A DNA stretch of 64,000 bases from Halalkalibacter oceani. Lineage in GTDB: Bacteria > Bacillota > Bacilli > Bacillales > Bacillaceae_D. The notes below the pieces were generated by a model, which made no database searches, was not told the origin of the DNA, and saw only the letters and a program-made list of their open reading frames with translations. The stretch is taken from the NCBI RefSeq assembly GCF_023715605.1, contig NZ_JAMBOL010000010.1, positions 1 through 64,000 of the forward strand. Reading direction: 5' to 3'. A program made the position numbers and the translations under genes. Position 1 is the stretch's first letter. The number at the start of each line of letters is the position of its first letter. Of this stretch, positions 42,496-51,587 are shown piece after piece.

Positions 42496-43344
42496 TTACC
42501 AGGAGGCGACTACCGAGCCGGCGAATTCTTCTTCGATAAATTGCTTCACCTCGTCAGACTGATAAATCTCAATGAACTTTTGCACGACTGGATCATCCTT
42601 GTTTTCCGTACGCGTTACAATCAGGTTCACCCATGGTGAATCGCTCGCCTCAATAAAGATCGAATCTTCCGTCGGCACATAGCCATGCTCAATCGCGAAG
42701 TTTGTATTGATTGCTGCTGCCGCAAGCTCATCCAATTGTCTTGGAATCTGCGATGCTTCAAGCTCAATAAATTCTAGGTTTTTCGGATTTTCGATAATGT
42801 CGCTGACCATCGCTGATGAACCGGCTTCCGGGTCCAATTTAATCAACCCCGCAGCTTCAAACAGCATCAACGAACGGGCGCCGTTGGTCGGATCGTTCGG
42901 CAAACCTAACGTATCACCTTCTTGCAGCTCGCTGACATCCGCTAATTCCGTTGAATAAATCCCCATTGGAAAATTAACAGCCGTCGCCACATCAGTCAGA
43001 TCAAGATTGCGATCTTCCTTAAAGTCTTCCAGGTAAGGCTTGTGCTGAAAAACATTCAAATCAAGGTTGCCCTCATCTAAGGCCACGTTCGGCATCACAT
43101 ATTCGGTAAAGACGGAAAGCTCAATCTCCAGCCCCTGCTCAGCGGCGAGTTCTTGTACTTTTTCAAGAATTTGCTCATGCGGTCCGGCTGTTACACCGAC
43201 AACGAGCTTTTCCTCTGAAAGAGCCGTGCCTTCTTCAGCACCTCCTGCATCCGTTTCTCCCGTGTCCCCTTCGCCGCTCGTTCCGCAAGCCGCCAATCCA
43301 ATAAGTGATAATGCTGTTACTGTTGATAATAAAAACTTTTTCAT
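42496..43344 (-). CDS. metQ: Methionine-binding lipoprotein
   Basis: NLPA/MetQ-family lipoprotein of 282 aa: signal peptide with lipobox LAAC (cysteine 20), an acidic linker, then VVGVTAGPHEQILEKVQ and the LDLNVFQHKPYL segment typical of methionine-binding proteins. It delivers methionine to MetNI at the outer face of the membrane. GAGGAG precedes the ATG. It lies 18 bases after the HcxA-like gene, so all four minus-strand genes probably share one promoter. Confidence 0.93.
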   Translation of the reverse strand: MKKFLLSTVTALSLIGLAACGTSGEGDTGETDAGGAEEGTALSEEKLVVGVTAGPHEQILEKVQELAAEQGLEIELSVFTEYVMPNVALDEGNLDLNVFQHKPYLEDFKEDRNLDLTDVATAVNFPMGIYSTELADVSELQEGDTLGLPNDPTNGARSLMLFEAAGLIKLDPEAGSSAMVSDIIENPKNLEFIELEASQIPRQLDELAAAAINTNFAIEHGYVPTEDSIFIEASDSPWVNLIVTRTENKDDPVVQKFIEIYQSDEVKQFIEEEFAGSVVASW

Positions 43345-43362
43345 CTGGTTCTCTCCTCTTCC

Positions 43363-44454
43363 TTACTTATTCTCTATTTTTCTATATGCTTCCACAGTTT
43401 GAAAACTGGAAACTACCTCTTCAATCGTAAATGATTCTTCCATAAAATGAATCGATTCCCCTTCAGCCAGCGTAAAGGCAGCGAGCTTTTCAAGCGTTTC
43501 CTGATCGTTCTGCAGCCCCAGCTCTCCGAGAGAGGACGGAAGGTTGATCTTTTCATAGAACGAGAGCAAAGCCTGGAGCTCGTCAAGCTGTTGTTCTAAC
43601 GCAACCTGGACAAGAATGCCATATGCTACCTTTTCGCCATGTAAAAAAGAATGCGTTTCTTCAAATTGCGTCAACCCATTATGAACGGAATGAGCCGCGG
43701 CGATGCGACCATATTCATCACCCAAACCGCCAACAAGCCCTCCGGCTAAAATCGATGTTTCCATTATCGCGAGCAAGGAAGACGAGACGCGCTGCTCGCT
43801 AAGGGCTGAAAGCGCCTGTTCACTTTCAGCGAGGATCACATCCCGGCAGACCTCGGCCGCCTTCAGCGACATCATGACCGGAACCCGCGGCTCGGGCAAC
43901 GCTTTCGTTAAAGCTTTCGCCTCATACCACTTGGCGAGCGTATCGCCGATTCCGGCGCGCAAATAAGCGGCTGGAGAATGAGCAATGATCCGCGGCTCGA
44001 CGAGCACAACCCACGGATTTTTTATGTAGGGCTGATACCGTAAATAATCACCCTGCTCCGTATAAATGACACTTAACGGCGTCCAGGCGGCGCATGTCGA
44101 AGCAAGTGTCGGCAGGAGCATCACCGGAATGTTCAGCTCATTGGCAGCGGCCTTCGCGATATCCATTACCTTTCCCCCGCCCAGGCCGATGATGACATCG
44201 CTCTCGTGGTCACCTGCCACATGAGCAACGCGCTCAATTTCCTTCAGCGAGCACTCCCCCTGATAACGCTCATAGCTGACGGCCACCTCTGTAAATTCGG
44301 GCAAATAATCACTCCCCGCCTCCCACGATTTCTCGCCGTGAAGCAGCAGCGCCTTTTTGACCCGTCCCTCTACTAATAAAGCCTCTATTCTCTCATAGAC
44401 GTTTTCTTCACATGCATAATAGCTTGGTGAACCTTGAACCCGAATCGCTTTCAC
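43363..44454 (-). CDS. Iron-containing dehydrogenase, HcxA/glycerol-dehydrogenase-like
   Basis: Metal-dependent dehydrogenase of 363 aa: NAD-binding GLGGGKVMDIAKA (around 91-103), LPTLASTCAAWTPLS, metal ligands in GIGDTLAKWYEA, HSVHNGL and HGEKVAYG. It is closest to hydroxycarboxylate dehydrogenases (E. coli YbdH/HcxA), which reduce 2-oxo acids and in E. coli lie beside a methionine aminotransferase. With metQNI downstream it could reduce a methionine-derived 2-oxo acid; that is inference. It starts with GTG after GAGGGGAG. Confidence 0.78.
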   Translation of the reverse strand: MKAIRVQGSPSYYACEENVYERIEALLVEGRVKKALLLHGEKSWEAGSDYLPEFTEVAVSYERYQGECSLKEIERVAHVAGDHESDVIIGLGGGKVMDIAKAAANELNIPVMLLPTLASTCAAWTPLSVIYTEQGDYLRYQPYIKNPWVVLVEPRIIAHSPAAYLRAGIGDTLAKWYEAKALTKALPEPRVPVMMSLKAAEVCRDVILAESEQALSALSEQRVSSSLLAIMETSILAGGLVGGLGDEYGRIAAAHSVHNGLTQFEETHSFLHGEKVAYGILVQVALEQQLDELQALLSFYEKINLPSSLGELGLQNDQETLEKLAAFTLAEGESIHFMEESFTIEEVVSSFQTVEAYRKIENK

Positions 44455-44513
44455 GTTTTCTCCCCTCTTCCTTATCCCGCATCAATCTTCTATAAAACTG
44501 ATAAAATTAGTTG

Positions 44514-44557
44514 GTTTAATATTAAACTAGTATATAGAATCCTGCTGCAAAATACAA
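44514..44557 (-). promoter_or_regulatory. Promoter with operator palindrome for the hcxA-like/metQNI operon
   Basis: Minus-strand TTGTAT (44552-44557), 17-base spacer, TATACT (44529-44534), followed at the start-site region by the perfect palindrome GTTTAATATTAAAC (44514-44527). A repressor site overlapping +1 is likely. No SAM (S-box) riboswitch is visible in the short leader, unlike many Bacillus met operons. Confidence 0.6.
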
Positions 44558-44595
44558 TATCTTTTTTGAGAATTGAGAAAAAACACATCACAATT

Positions 44596-44634
44596 AAAAA
44601 AAGCCACTCCAACAGGCTTTGCCCGATTGGAATG
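44596..44634 (-). terminator. Terminator after pdp
   Basis: Minus-strand stem CATTCCAAnnnGGC / GCCnnTTGGAGTG followed by a run of seven T, about 17 bases after the pdp stop codon. Confidence 0.7.
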
Positions 44635-44650
44635 ACGTTTTTGCTTTCAG

Positions 44651-45952
44651 TTAATGAATCTCTTCATAAATTAACGGCGGCCGGTTGCTTTCTCCTTCAG
44701 AAATCGAATATGCTTGACGAACCATTGCCACGACTTCATCGACATCTTGCTGATTGGCATGTAATGTCGCAATCGTCTCGCCGCGTTTTACGTCGTCGCC
44801 GATTTTCTTTTCAAGTTCGATCCCGACAGCGAGATCAATCGTCGATTCCTTTGTCGCCCGTCCTGCTCCGAGCAGCATCGCCGCGGTGCCGATTTTATCG
44901 GCGACAATTGCCGCGACCTTCCCATCCTGTTCAGCTTTGACAGGGATCTTCAGCTGGGCCTGCGGCAGCCTGGTTGGATCATCGACAACCGCCGGGTCGC
45001 CGCCCTGCGCTTCGATAAATGTCTTCAGCGTCTCAATTGCCTGGCCGTTCGCAATGACTTCGACCAGTTTTTCTCTCGCTTCTTCAACTGAATCAGCTCT
45101 ATCGGCGAGATAGACCATATGGCTTCCAAGTGTCAGACAAAGCTCCACCAAATCAGCCGGCCCTTCGCCGCGCAGCATCTCAATCGCTTCCCTGATTTCA
45201 AGCGCATTTCCGACGGTGCGCCCCAACGGCTGGTTCATATCGGAAATGACGGCCATCGTATTGCGGCCGAGGCTTTTTCCGATCGCCACCATCGCTTCGG
45301 CAAGCTCTTTCGCCTGGTCAAACTCTTTCATGAACGCCCCGGAACCGGTTTTGACATCAAGGACAATCGCATCGGCCCCTGAGGCAATCTTTTTGCTCAT
45401 GATTGAGCTGGCGATCAACGGAATGGAGTTGACTGTTGCTGTTACATCACGCAGCGCGTACAGCTTTTTATCGGCCGGTGTTAAATTCCCGGTCTGACCG
45501 ACGACGGAGAGCTTGTTCTGATTGACCAGCTTCAGGAATTGACTTGTCTCCAGCTCGACACTGAATCCAGGAATCGCTTCGAGCTTATCAATTGTGCCGC
45601 CGGTGTGACCAAGTCCGCGCCCCGACATTTTTGCAACAGGAACACCGAGCGCGGCGACGAGCGGCGCTAAGGCAATCGTTGTTTTGTCGCCAACGCCGCC
45701 GGTCGAATGCTTGTCGACCTTGATGCCTTCAATCGACGATAAGTCAATTTGATCCCCTGATTCTACCATTGCCATCGTTAATTCAGCGCGCTCTTCTGTC
45801 GACATATCTTGAAAAAAGATCGCCATCGCCAACGCGGACATTTGATAATCAGGAATTTCTCCCTTCGTGTAGCCTTCTACAGCATAACGGATTTCAGCCT
45901 TTGTTAATTGATGGCCATCGCGTTTCTTTTCAATCAGGTCAACCATACGCAT
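44651..45952 (-). CDS. pdp: Pyrimidine-nucleoside phosphorylase
   Basis: Protein of 433 aa, the same length as B. subtilis Pdp, opening [10 protein letters not shown]. The conserved [12 protein letters not shown] segment (about 81-92) binds phosphate, [16 protein letters not shown] (about 110-125) is the thymidine-phosphorylase signature, and the C-terminal domain carries the SNGxxLHAN-like tail. It splits uridine and thymidine to base plus (deoxy)ribose-1-phosphate. It forms a salvage operon with the two purine phosphorylases and deoB. Start ATG 45952 has AAGGAGG upstream. Confidence 0.95.
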   Translation of the reverse strand: MRMVDLIEKKRDGHQLTKAEIRYAVEGYTKGEIPDYQMSALAMAIFFQDMSTEERAELTMAMVESGDQIDLSSIEGIKVDKHSTGGVGDKTTIALAPLVAALGVPVAKMSGRGLGHTGGTIDKLEAIPGFSVELETSQFLKLVNQNKLSVVGQTGNLTPADKKLYALRDVTATVNSIPLIASSIMSKKIASGADAIVLDVKTGSGAFMKEFDQAKELAEAMVAIGKSLGRNTMAVISDMNQPLGRTVGNALEIREAIEMLRGEGPADLVELCLTLGSHMVYLADRADSVEEAREKLVEVIANGQAIETLKTFIEAQGGDPAVVDDPTRLPQAQLKIPVKAEQDGKVAAIVADKIGTAAMLLGAGRATKESTIDLAVGIELEKKIGDDVKRGETIATLHANQQDVDEVVAMVRQAYSISEGESNRPPLIYEEIH

Positions 45953-45981
45953 CAGGCTTCGCCTCCTTTTTGTCCGCCCAC

Positions 45982-46812
45982 CTATGAAAGGGGTGCAGTT
46001 GCCACAAGTTCCTTAACTAATGTAATGAAAACAGGCTTTGTTCGGTTGGCGACAGCGACCACTTCCTCATGGGTGATCCCTTGAATTTCTTCCCCGATCG
46101 CCATATCGGTAATACACGAAATTCCGAGCACCTTCATTCCGGCATGACGAGCGACGATGACTTCAGGCACGGTTGACATCCCGACGACATCGCCGCCTAC
46201 ATTGCGGAGCATGACCAGTTCGGCCCCGCTCATATACGTCGGGCCGGTCACGCCTGCATAGACACCTTGCTGCAGTGAAATACCAAGCTTCTTCCCGGTT
46301 TCCAGAGCGAATTGCACGAGCTCGGGCGTGTAGGCATGGCTCATATCTGGAAAGCGCGGTCCAAGCTCTTCCTCATTCGGTCCGATTAACGGGTTCTCAC
46401 CCGTCATATTCAAATGGTCGGTAATGACCATCAAATCGCCGGGGGCGAATGCTTTGTTCATTCCGCCGCAGGCGTTCGTCACGAGAAGCAGTTCGACGCC
46501 GATTTGCTTCATCACACGAACCGGAAAGGTTACCTCTTGCATGGAATAGCCTTCATAATAGTGAAAGCGGCCCTGCATCGCGACAACCGGCTTGCCTTGC
46601 AGGCTACCGATCACGAGCTGCCCGGCGTGACCTTCTACGGTCGAAACCGGGAAATGCGGAATATCGCCATAAGGAATCTTGACAGCATCTTCAATCTCAT
46701 CGGCCAATTCACCCAGGCCTGAGCCGAGAATCAGTCCGATCTTTGGAGTGGTCGTCAGTTTTTCATTCAAATACGCCGCCGATTCTTTTATTTTTGCAAG
46801 CAGTTGTTCCAT
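45982..46812 (-). CDS. Purine nucleoside phosphorylase paralog with altered base pocket
   Basis: Trimeric-type PNP of 276 aa, clearly paralogous to its neighbour. The phosphate and ribose motifs are intact: LGSGLGE (29-35), [20 protein letters not shown] (80-89), [13 protein letters not shown] (211-223). However, the glutamate that binds the purine N1 in PNPs is Met194 (GPTYMSGAE), and the asparagine in the SCISN motif is Asp236 (SCITD). MTA phosphorylases also have Asp there and lack the Glu, so adenosine-type substrates are plausible. His248 retention favours a 5'-hydroxyl. Start ATG 46812 has GAGGGG upstream. Confidence 0.88.
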   Translation of the reverse strand: MEQLLAKIKESAAYLNEKLTTTPKIGLILGSGLGELADEIEDAVKIPYGDIPHFPVSTVEGHAGQLVIGSLQGKPVVAMQGRFHYYEGYSMQEVTFPVRVMKQIGVELLLVTNACGGMNKAFAPGDLMVITDHLNMTGENPLIGPNEEELGPRFPDMSHAYTPELVQFALETGKKLGISLQQGVYAGVTGPTYMSGAELVMLRNVGGDVVGMSTVPEVIVARHAGMKVLGISCITDMAIGEEIQGITHEEVVAVANRTKPVFITLVKELVATAPLS

Positions 46813-46830
46813 GTTTGTTCCCCTCACTTG

Positions 46831-47646
46831 TTATATATTTTTGACAATCGCATTTATTAGGGCGAGAAAGTCTTCCTTCACGCGCTCGGTCGTCTCAATC
46901 ACTTCCTCGTGATCCAATGGCTGTGGAAGAATGCCTGCGGCCATGTTGGAAATGCAAGAAATCCCGAGCACGTCCAATCCGGCATGGCGGGCGACGATGA
47001 CTTCAGGCACGGTCGACATTCCGACTGCGTCGCCTCCAAGCTTGCGAATCATTTTCACTTCGGCCGGAGTTTCGTAGCACGGACCGGTATTGGCGACATA
47101 AACCCCTTCCTTAACAGAAATATGTAAGTGGGCTGCCTGCTCTTTCGCCACCTGACGCAATGAAGGCGAGTAAGCGTTGGACATATCCGGAAAACGGACG
47201 CCGAAATCGGGATCATTCGGCCCAATGAGCGGATTTTGGCTCATATTATTGATATGATCTGTAATCAGCATTAAATCGCCCGCCTGAAACGATTCATTTA
47301 CCCCTCCGGCGGCATTTGTCACGATAACGATGTTGACACCAAGCTCCTTCATGACACGGACCGGAAACGTCACCGTATCCATTGAATACCCTTCATAAAA
47401 ATGAAAGCGGCCCTGCATCGCGACAACCGTCTTGCCTTGTAGGCTGCCGATCACGAGCTGCCCGGCATGACCAGCCACCGTCGATACAGGAAAATGAGGG
47501 ATTTCCTTATATGGGATCGAGACCGGCTGTTCGATTTCCTCCGCCAACACGCCGAGTCCCGAGCCAAGAATAAGACCGATTGTCGGCTTTTCACCGATCT
47601 TCCCATTAATATAATCCACTGCCTGCTGCACTGTCTGTTTCTCCAT
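46831..47646 (-). CDS. punA: Purine nucleoside phosphorylase
   Basis: Canonical trimeric PNP of 271 aa (PupG/PunA) with base-binding Glu192 (GPCYETPAE) and Asn234 (SCISNMAAGIL), HFHFYEGY and [13 protein letters not shown]. It phosphorolyses inosine and guanosine (and deoxy forms). ATG 47646 follows GGAGGGG; the frame extends to 47664 but would overlap the deoB stop. It lies between deoB and the divergent paralog, with which it shares long identical stretches, indicating tandem duplication. Confidence 0.95.
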   Translation of the reverse strand: MEKQTVQQAVDYINGKIGEKPTIGLILGSGLGVLAEEIEQPVSIPYKEIPHFPVSTVAGHAGQLVIGSLQGKTVVAMQGRFHFYEGYSMDTVTFPVRVMKELGVNIVIVTNAAGGVNESFQAGDLMLITDHINNMSQNPLIGPNDPDFGVRFPDMSNAYSPSLRQVAKEQAAHLHISVKEGVYVANTGPCYETPAEVKMIRKLGGDAVGMSTVPEVIVARHAGLDVLGISCISNMAAGILPQPLDHEEVIETTERVKEDFLALINAIVKNI

Positions 47647-47663
47647 CTTTGTTTCCCCTCCCA

Positions 47664-48845
47664 TTATAATTGTTGTAAAAAACTCGTACCGTGCTTTGGT
47701 AGAGGAACGCCGAAATTATCGGCAATTGTTGCTCCGACATCGGCAAACGTCTGTCTTGTTCCCAAATCATTGGCCGTCGTTTGCTTTTTATGATGCACAA
47801 GCAACGGGACGAGCTCGCGTGTATGATCCGTTCCCGGAAACGTCGGATCATTGCCGTGATCAGCTGTAATGACCAATAAGTCCTTCTCTGTTAAGGCGTC
47901 CATTACCTGCCTAAGCTGGCGGTCAAATTGCTCAAGCGCCTCGCCGTACCCGAGCGGATCGCGCCGATGACCGAACTTCGCGTCGAAATCAACTAAATTC
48001 AGGAAGCTGAGTCCGGTAAAAGGCTTTTTCAGCGTGTCGAGCAGCTTATTCATCCCATCCTCATTGGAGACGGTGCGGATCGATTCCGTAATCCCTTCGC
48101 CGTCATAAATATCGGATATTTTGCCAAGCGCAATCGAATCAAGGCCGCTCTCGACCAGCTCGTTCATTACCGTTTTTCCAAATGGCTTCAGCGCGTAATC
48201 ATGCCGGTTCGGCGTCCGCTCCCATTTTCCATCCTCGCCGACAAACGGGCGGGCAATCACTCTGCCGACCATATAGGCGGGATCTAACGTCAGCTTTCTC
48301 GCCTTCTCGCAAATATCATACAATTCCGCAAGCGGGACAACGTCTTCATGTGCGGCAATTTGCAGAACGGAATCCGCCGATGTATAAACGATCAGCGCCC
48401 CTGTTTCAACATGCTCACGTCCAAGTTCCACAAGGATTTCCGTGCCCGAGGCGACTTTGTTGCCGATAATTTTCCGGCCAGTCTGCCGTTCAAGCTCCGC
48501 GATTAATTCCGGCGGGAACCCATTCGGAAACACTTGAAACGGCTCCGTTATATGGAGACCCATTATCTCCCAATGGCCGGTCATCGTATCCTTTCCACTT
48601 GAAGCTTCCTGCATCAATCCGTAATGAGCAAGCGGATTCGCGACCTTTTCCACCCCTAAAACAGGGCGAATATGAGCCAAGCCCAGCTTGGCCATATTTG
48701 GCATTTGCAGACCTTGCATTCGTTCTGCTATATGGCCGAGTGTATCCGACCCTTCATCGCCGAATTGTGCCGCATCCGGCGCTGCCCCGATGCCGACAGA
48801 ATCGAGGACGATTAAAAAGATCCGTTCAAATTGAGCTTTCTTCAT
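47664..48845 (-). CDS. deoB: Phosphopentomutase
   Basis: Alkaline-phosphatase-superfamily mutase of 393 aa (drm in B. subtilis). Metal-binding motifs [14 protein letters not shown] (N-terminal Asp), KDTMTGHWE (phosphothreonine site), and [20 protein letters not shown] are visible. It converts ribose-1-phosphate and deoxyribose-1-phosphate from the phosphorylases to the 5-phosphates for central metabolism. ATG 48845 follows GGGAGGAAGG. First of the salvage genes; xerD is upstream. Confidence 0.95.
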   Translation of the reverse strand: MKKAQFERIFLIVLDSVGIGAAPDAAQFGDEGSDTLGHIAERMQGLQMPNMAKLGLAHIRPVLGVEKVANPLAHYGLMQEASSGKDTMTGHWEIMGLHITEPFQVFPNGFPPELIAELERQTGRKIIGNKVASGTEILVELGREHVETGALIVYTSADSVLQIAAHEDVVPLAELYDICEKARKLTLDPAYMVGRVIARPFVGEDGKWERTPNRHDYALKPFGKTVMNELVESGLDSIALGKISDIYDGEGITESIRTVSNEDGMNKLLDTLKKPFTGLSFLNLVDFDAKFGHRRDPLGYGEALEQFDRQLRQVMDALTEKDLLVITADHGNDPTFPGTDHTRELVPLLVHHKKQTTANDLGTRQTFADVGATIADNFGVPLPKHGTSFLQQL

Positions 48846-48948
48846 CAAGCCTTCCTCCCTTTTCTTCCCTGTTACTATACCCCGTTCTCTCTATCTTAAC
48901 GATCAAATCATAAGACGTCAGAAGTCTGACCTCTAATTCGGAAAAAGA

Positions 48949-49839
48949 CTATGCCCTCGGATGATACTGGGCATAGACATCTCGCATTCTCACCTTCGTG
49001 ACATGGGTATAAATTTGTGTCGTCGAAATATCAGCATGGCCAAGCATTTCCTGCACGGCCCGAAGATCGGCGCCGTTTTCCAGCAAATGTGTTGCAAAGG
49101 AATGCCGTAACGTATGTGGCGTCAGTTCTTTTTCAATCCGGGCCTGGGCGGCAAGCTGCTTCAGCACCTTCCAAAAGCCCTGCCGCGATAACGGTTTTCC
49201 ATGATGATTAACGAAGAGTATTTCATGCCGTTGTTTCTTCATTAATACCGGCCTGCTCGCTTTCACATAATGCTCAATCGCCGCTGTCGCTTTCCGGCCA
49301 AGCGGGATGATCCGCTCTTTGTTCCCTTTGCCGATACAACGGACAAATCCCATTGTCAAATGCGTGTCGGAAAGCGTTAAGCTTAACAGCTCCGTCACCC
49401 GCATTCCGGTCGCGTAAAGCGCTTCAAGCAGAGCGCGATTTCGAATGGAAAAGGCATCTCCTCCGTGCGGCGCCTCCAGTAATGCTTCCACCTCGGCCAA
49501 AGACAGCACTTTCGGTAAACGCTTGCTCGCCTTGGGCAGTTCGACATGAGCAGACGGATCGCGCTCGGCAAGCCTTTCGCGTAACGCAAATTGGTGAAAG
49601 GCGCGAACCGCAGCCATCATTCGCGCCACTGTCGTTTCCGCTTTTCCTTGATCCTTTAAATAATATAAAAATTGCAGCACATGCTGCCGCTCAATTGAAG
49701 CGAGTGATTCGACCTGCTCAACCTGCTTTACATAAAGCTGATATTGTTTCAGATCACGCTGATAGGATTGAATCGTATTAAGGGCAAGTCCTCTTTCTAC
49801 GCGAATATAATGGAGAAACTCCGCTATTTCCTGTTCCAC
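48949..49839 (-). CDS. xerD: Tyrosine recombinase XerD
   Basis: Recombinase of 296 aa with an N-terminal SAM-like core-binding domain (1-90) and the catalytic residues Arg147, Lys171, His242, Arg245, His268 and Tyr277. With its partner it resolves chromosome dimers at dif. It starts with GTG after AGGAAG. Located between yqzK/fur and deoB as in B. subtilis, where it is called ripX. Confidence 0.95.
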   Translation of the reverse strand: MEQEIAEFLHYIRVERGLALNTIQSYQRDLKQYQLYVKQVEQVESLASIERQHVLQFLYYLKDQGKAETTVARMMAAVRAFHQFALRERLAERDPSAHVELPKASKRLPKVLSLAEVEALLEAPHGGDAFSIRNRALLEALYATGMRVTELLSLTLSDTHLTMGFVRCIGKGNKERIIPLGRKATAAIEHYVKASRPVLMKKQRHEILFVNHHGKPLSRQGFWKVLKQLAAQARIEKELTPHTLRHSFATHLLENGADLRAVQEMLGHADISTTQIYTHVTKVRMRDVYAQYHPRA

Positions 49840-49864
49840 CTGACATCGCTTCCTCTCACAAGGG

Positions 49865-50095
49865 CTATTCTCCTTCCAGGTAGAATAGCAGCAATCGTTC
49901 TATCCATGAAGAAGAGCCGTTGTCATTCTCCATGTGAAACACTTTGATTGCCTTTCCTTTCGGTTCATCGTATCGATGATAGCTTTCATATTCCTGACTC
50001 ACCCATAGAATACCATAATAAAAGAGAAGTGTGCATCCCATAAATAAGAGAAATACTTTTAATGTTTGGATGACCGCCTGAAACCATGTTTTCAT
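49865..50095 (-). CDS. yqzK: YqzK-like small membrane protein (DUF4227)
   Basis: Protein of 76 aa with one N-terminal transmembrane segment (about 8-30) and a conserved short cytoplasmic or external tail (YHRYDEPKGKAIKVF, then SSWIERLLLFYLEGE). It matches the YqzK/DUF4227 family in length, sequence style and position between fur and xerD. Function unknown. ATG 50095 has GGGGGG upstream. Confidence 0.8.
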   Translation of the reverse strand: MKTWFQAVIQTLKVFLLFMGCTLLFYYGILWVSQEYESYHRYDEPKGKAIKVFHMENDNGSSSWIERLLLFYLEGE

Positions 50096-50234
50096 CGGGA
50101 TACCCCCCAGCATTCTTCTTATTACAAGCTATGCCAAAAATGCTAAAGAATATACCTGACAGAAGAGCTTCCGCACCTGCAAAAAACGTCTTCTCTAAAA
50201 ACCTTCCTCCCCACTCTCTCCTACATATAAACTT

Positions 50235-50279
50235 AGAGGCTGGCAAAAGGTAAAAAAAACACCTTTTTGTCCAGCCTCT
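50235..50279. terminator. Terminator after fur
   Basis: AGAGGCTGGCAAAAGGT at 50235-50251 pairs with ACCTTTTTGTCCAGCCTCT (50261-50279) with one or two mismatches. It has the same plan as the first hairpin of the intergenic repeat family (GAGGCTGnnACAAAAGGT). Confidence 0.75.
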
Positions 50280-50309
50280 TCTCCACGATCATCTATGAAG
50301 TTGTTCTTT

Positions 50310-50762
50310 TTACTTCTCTTCATCCTTGCCGTGGCAGCGATGACAAATGCCATGAAAGGTAAGACGGTGGTCTTTAATTTTAAAGTTCCAGTCGCGCTCG
50401 ACCACTTCTTCCACATCGCCGAGCAGATCCTCTTGAATTTCATCTACAGCTCCACACTCTATGCAAACCAAATGATGATGGAAGTGCGCAGCCCCTTCCT
50501 GACGCAAATCAAATCGTGAGACACCATCGCCAAAATTTATTTTATCTACAATCTTCAGCTCCGCCAGAAGCTCAAGCGTGCGATACACGGTAGCTAAGCC
50601 AATTTCCGGTGATTTCTCTTTCACGAGGAGGTAAACGTCTTCTGCACTTAAATGGTCTTCTTCATGCTCAAGCAGCACCCGTACAGTTGATTCCCGTTGC
50701 GGTGTAAGCTTGTAGCTCTGTGAATGCAAATGCTTCTTGATTCGTTCGAGTCGTTTCTCCAT
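50310..50762 (-). CDS. fur: Ferric uptake regulator
   Basis: Fur-family repressor of 150 aa: winged helix (about 20-80; ATVYRTLELL recognition region) and a C-terminal dimerisation domain with HFHHHLVCIECG and a terminal CHRC zinc pair. It represses iron-uptake genes when Fe2+ is bound. GGGGAGG precedes the ATG. Neighbours yqzK-xerD and spoIIM fit the B. subtilis fur locus. It has a consensus promoter next to a Fur box, pointing to autoregulation. Confidence 0.95.
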   Translation of the reverse strand: MEKRLERIKKHLHSQSYKLTPQRESTVRVLLEHEEDHLSAEDVYLLVKEKSPEIGLATVYRTLELLAELKIVDKINFGDGVSRFDLRQEGAAHFHHHLVCIECGAVDEIQEDLLGDVEEVVERDWNFKIKDHRLTFHGICHRCHGKDEEK

Positions 50763-50799
50763 CGTACCAGCCTCCCCTCAAACCATTTTACCTCCTCTC

Positions 50800-50845
50800 A
50801 TTATAATCATTCAAAAAAACAGTGTCAATTGATAATGATTATTGA
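50800..50845 (-). promoter_or_regulatory. Consensus promoter and Fur box of fur
   Basis: Minus-strand TTGACA (50823-50828), 17-base spacer, TATAAT (50800-50805), both perfect. TGATAATGATTATTG at 50830-50844 matches the Fur/PerR 7-1-7 inverted repeat with one mismatch and abuts the -35; a partial copy overlaps the -10 (GAATGATTATAATGA). PerR boxes are similar, so either or both may act. Confidence 0.8.
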
Positions 50846-50885
50846 TTAAAAAGATAGAATTATTTTCATTTGATAATTACTATTA

Positions 50886-51521
50886 TTAAGAGCTGATCAC
50901 AAATCTCATTAATACCGGAGAAATATACGCTTCAAAGGCAGAAGCAAGCGTCACAATCCCACCGACGCTGAAAACGAGCAGTGAATATTTTAGAAATTGC
51001 GGCATTACCGGAATGTTGGCTTTCTTGACGAACTGCTGGCGTACCATTTTCAAGCAAAAGGAAATACTCGCCGTACCGACGATAATAAACGCCGGGACAA
51101 GGATGAAGTTTTGCGGCATAATCGAGACAAACGACAAGAAAAACCCGGACATCCCCATCTGATTGACGAGAAAACCGACAGTAAAGCCGACGACCACTCC
51201 TTTTAAAAACAAAAGCACTAAAATGACCGGCAACCCGATCATCGATAAGCCCAAAATCCACATCAGACCGAAATATTTCGCATAATGGACGAAGCTCTGG
51301 CTGAATATCGCCGCCGGTTCGGCCAAATCGCCCTGCTCAACTTGTCCAAAAAATTGGCTGACATACATATATAAATCGTGCTTTTGCGTCAGGCTCAAGC
51401 TATTGACGATAATCGCCCCAAATACAATGCCGATTAAAAAAAGCACGGTCGTAAATAAATAGATTGCCCGGTTCTCTGTTACATGGCCCGTTACAGCCTC
51501 CCGAATCCCCTGCCTTCTCAT
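50886..51521 (-). CDS. spoIIM: Stage II sporulation protein M
   Basis: Membrane protein of 211 aa with about five helices. With SpoIID and SpoIIP it forms the mother-cell complex that thins septal peptidoglycan and drives engulfment. GAGGAGGG precedes the ATG. The conserved position between fur and nudF/mciZ supports the assignment. Confidence 0.93.
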   Translation of the reverse strand: MRRQGIREAVTGHVTENRAIYLFTTVLFLIGIVFGAIIVNSLSLTQKHDLYMYVSQFFGQVEQGDLAEPAAIFSQSFVHYAKYFGLMWILGLSMIGLPVILVLLFLKGVVVGFTVGFLVNQMGMSGFFLSFVSIMPQNFILVPAFIIVGTASISFCLKMVRQQFVKKANIPVMPQFLKYSLLVFSVGGIVTLASAFEAYISPVLMRFVISS

Positions 51522-51587
51522 CTTTTTCCCTCCTCATGTACTCTTACTCCACTCTATGAATGGAAGGGAAAATCTATGACAAGTGTT

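Noticed and set aside
44455-44650. Possible SAM (S-box) riboswitch before the met operon.
   Set aside because: The leader between the promoter at 44529 and the start codon is too short and lacks the conserved S-box core and terminator.
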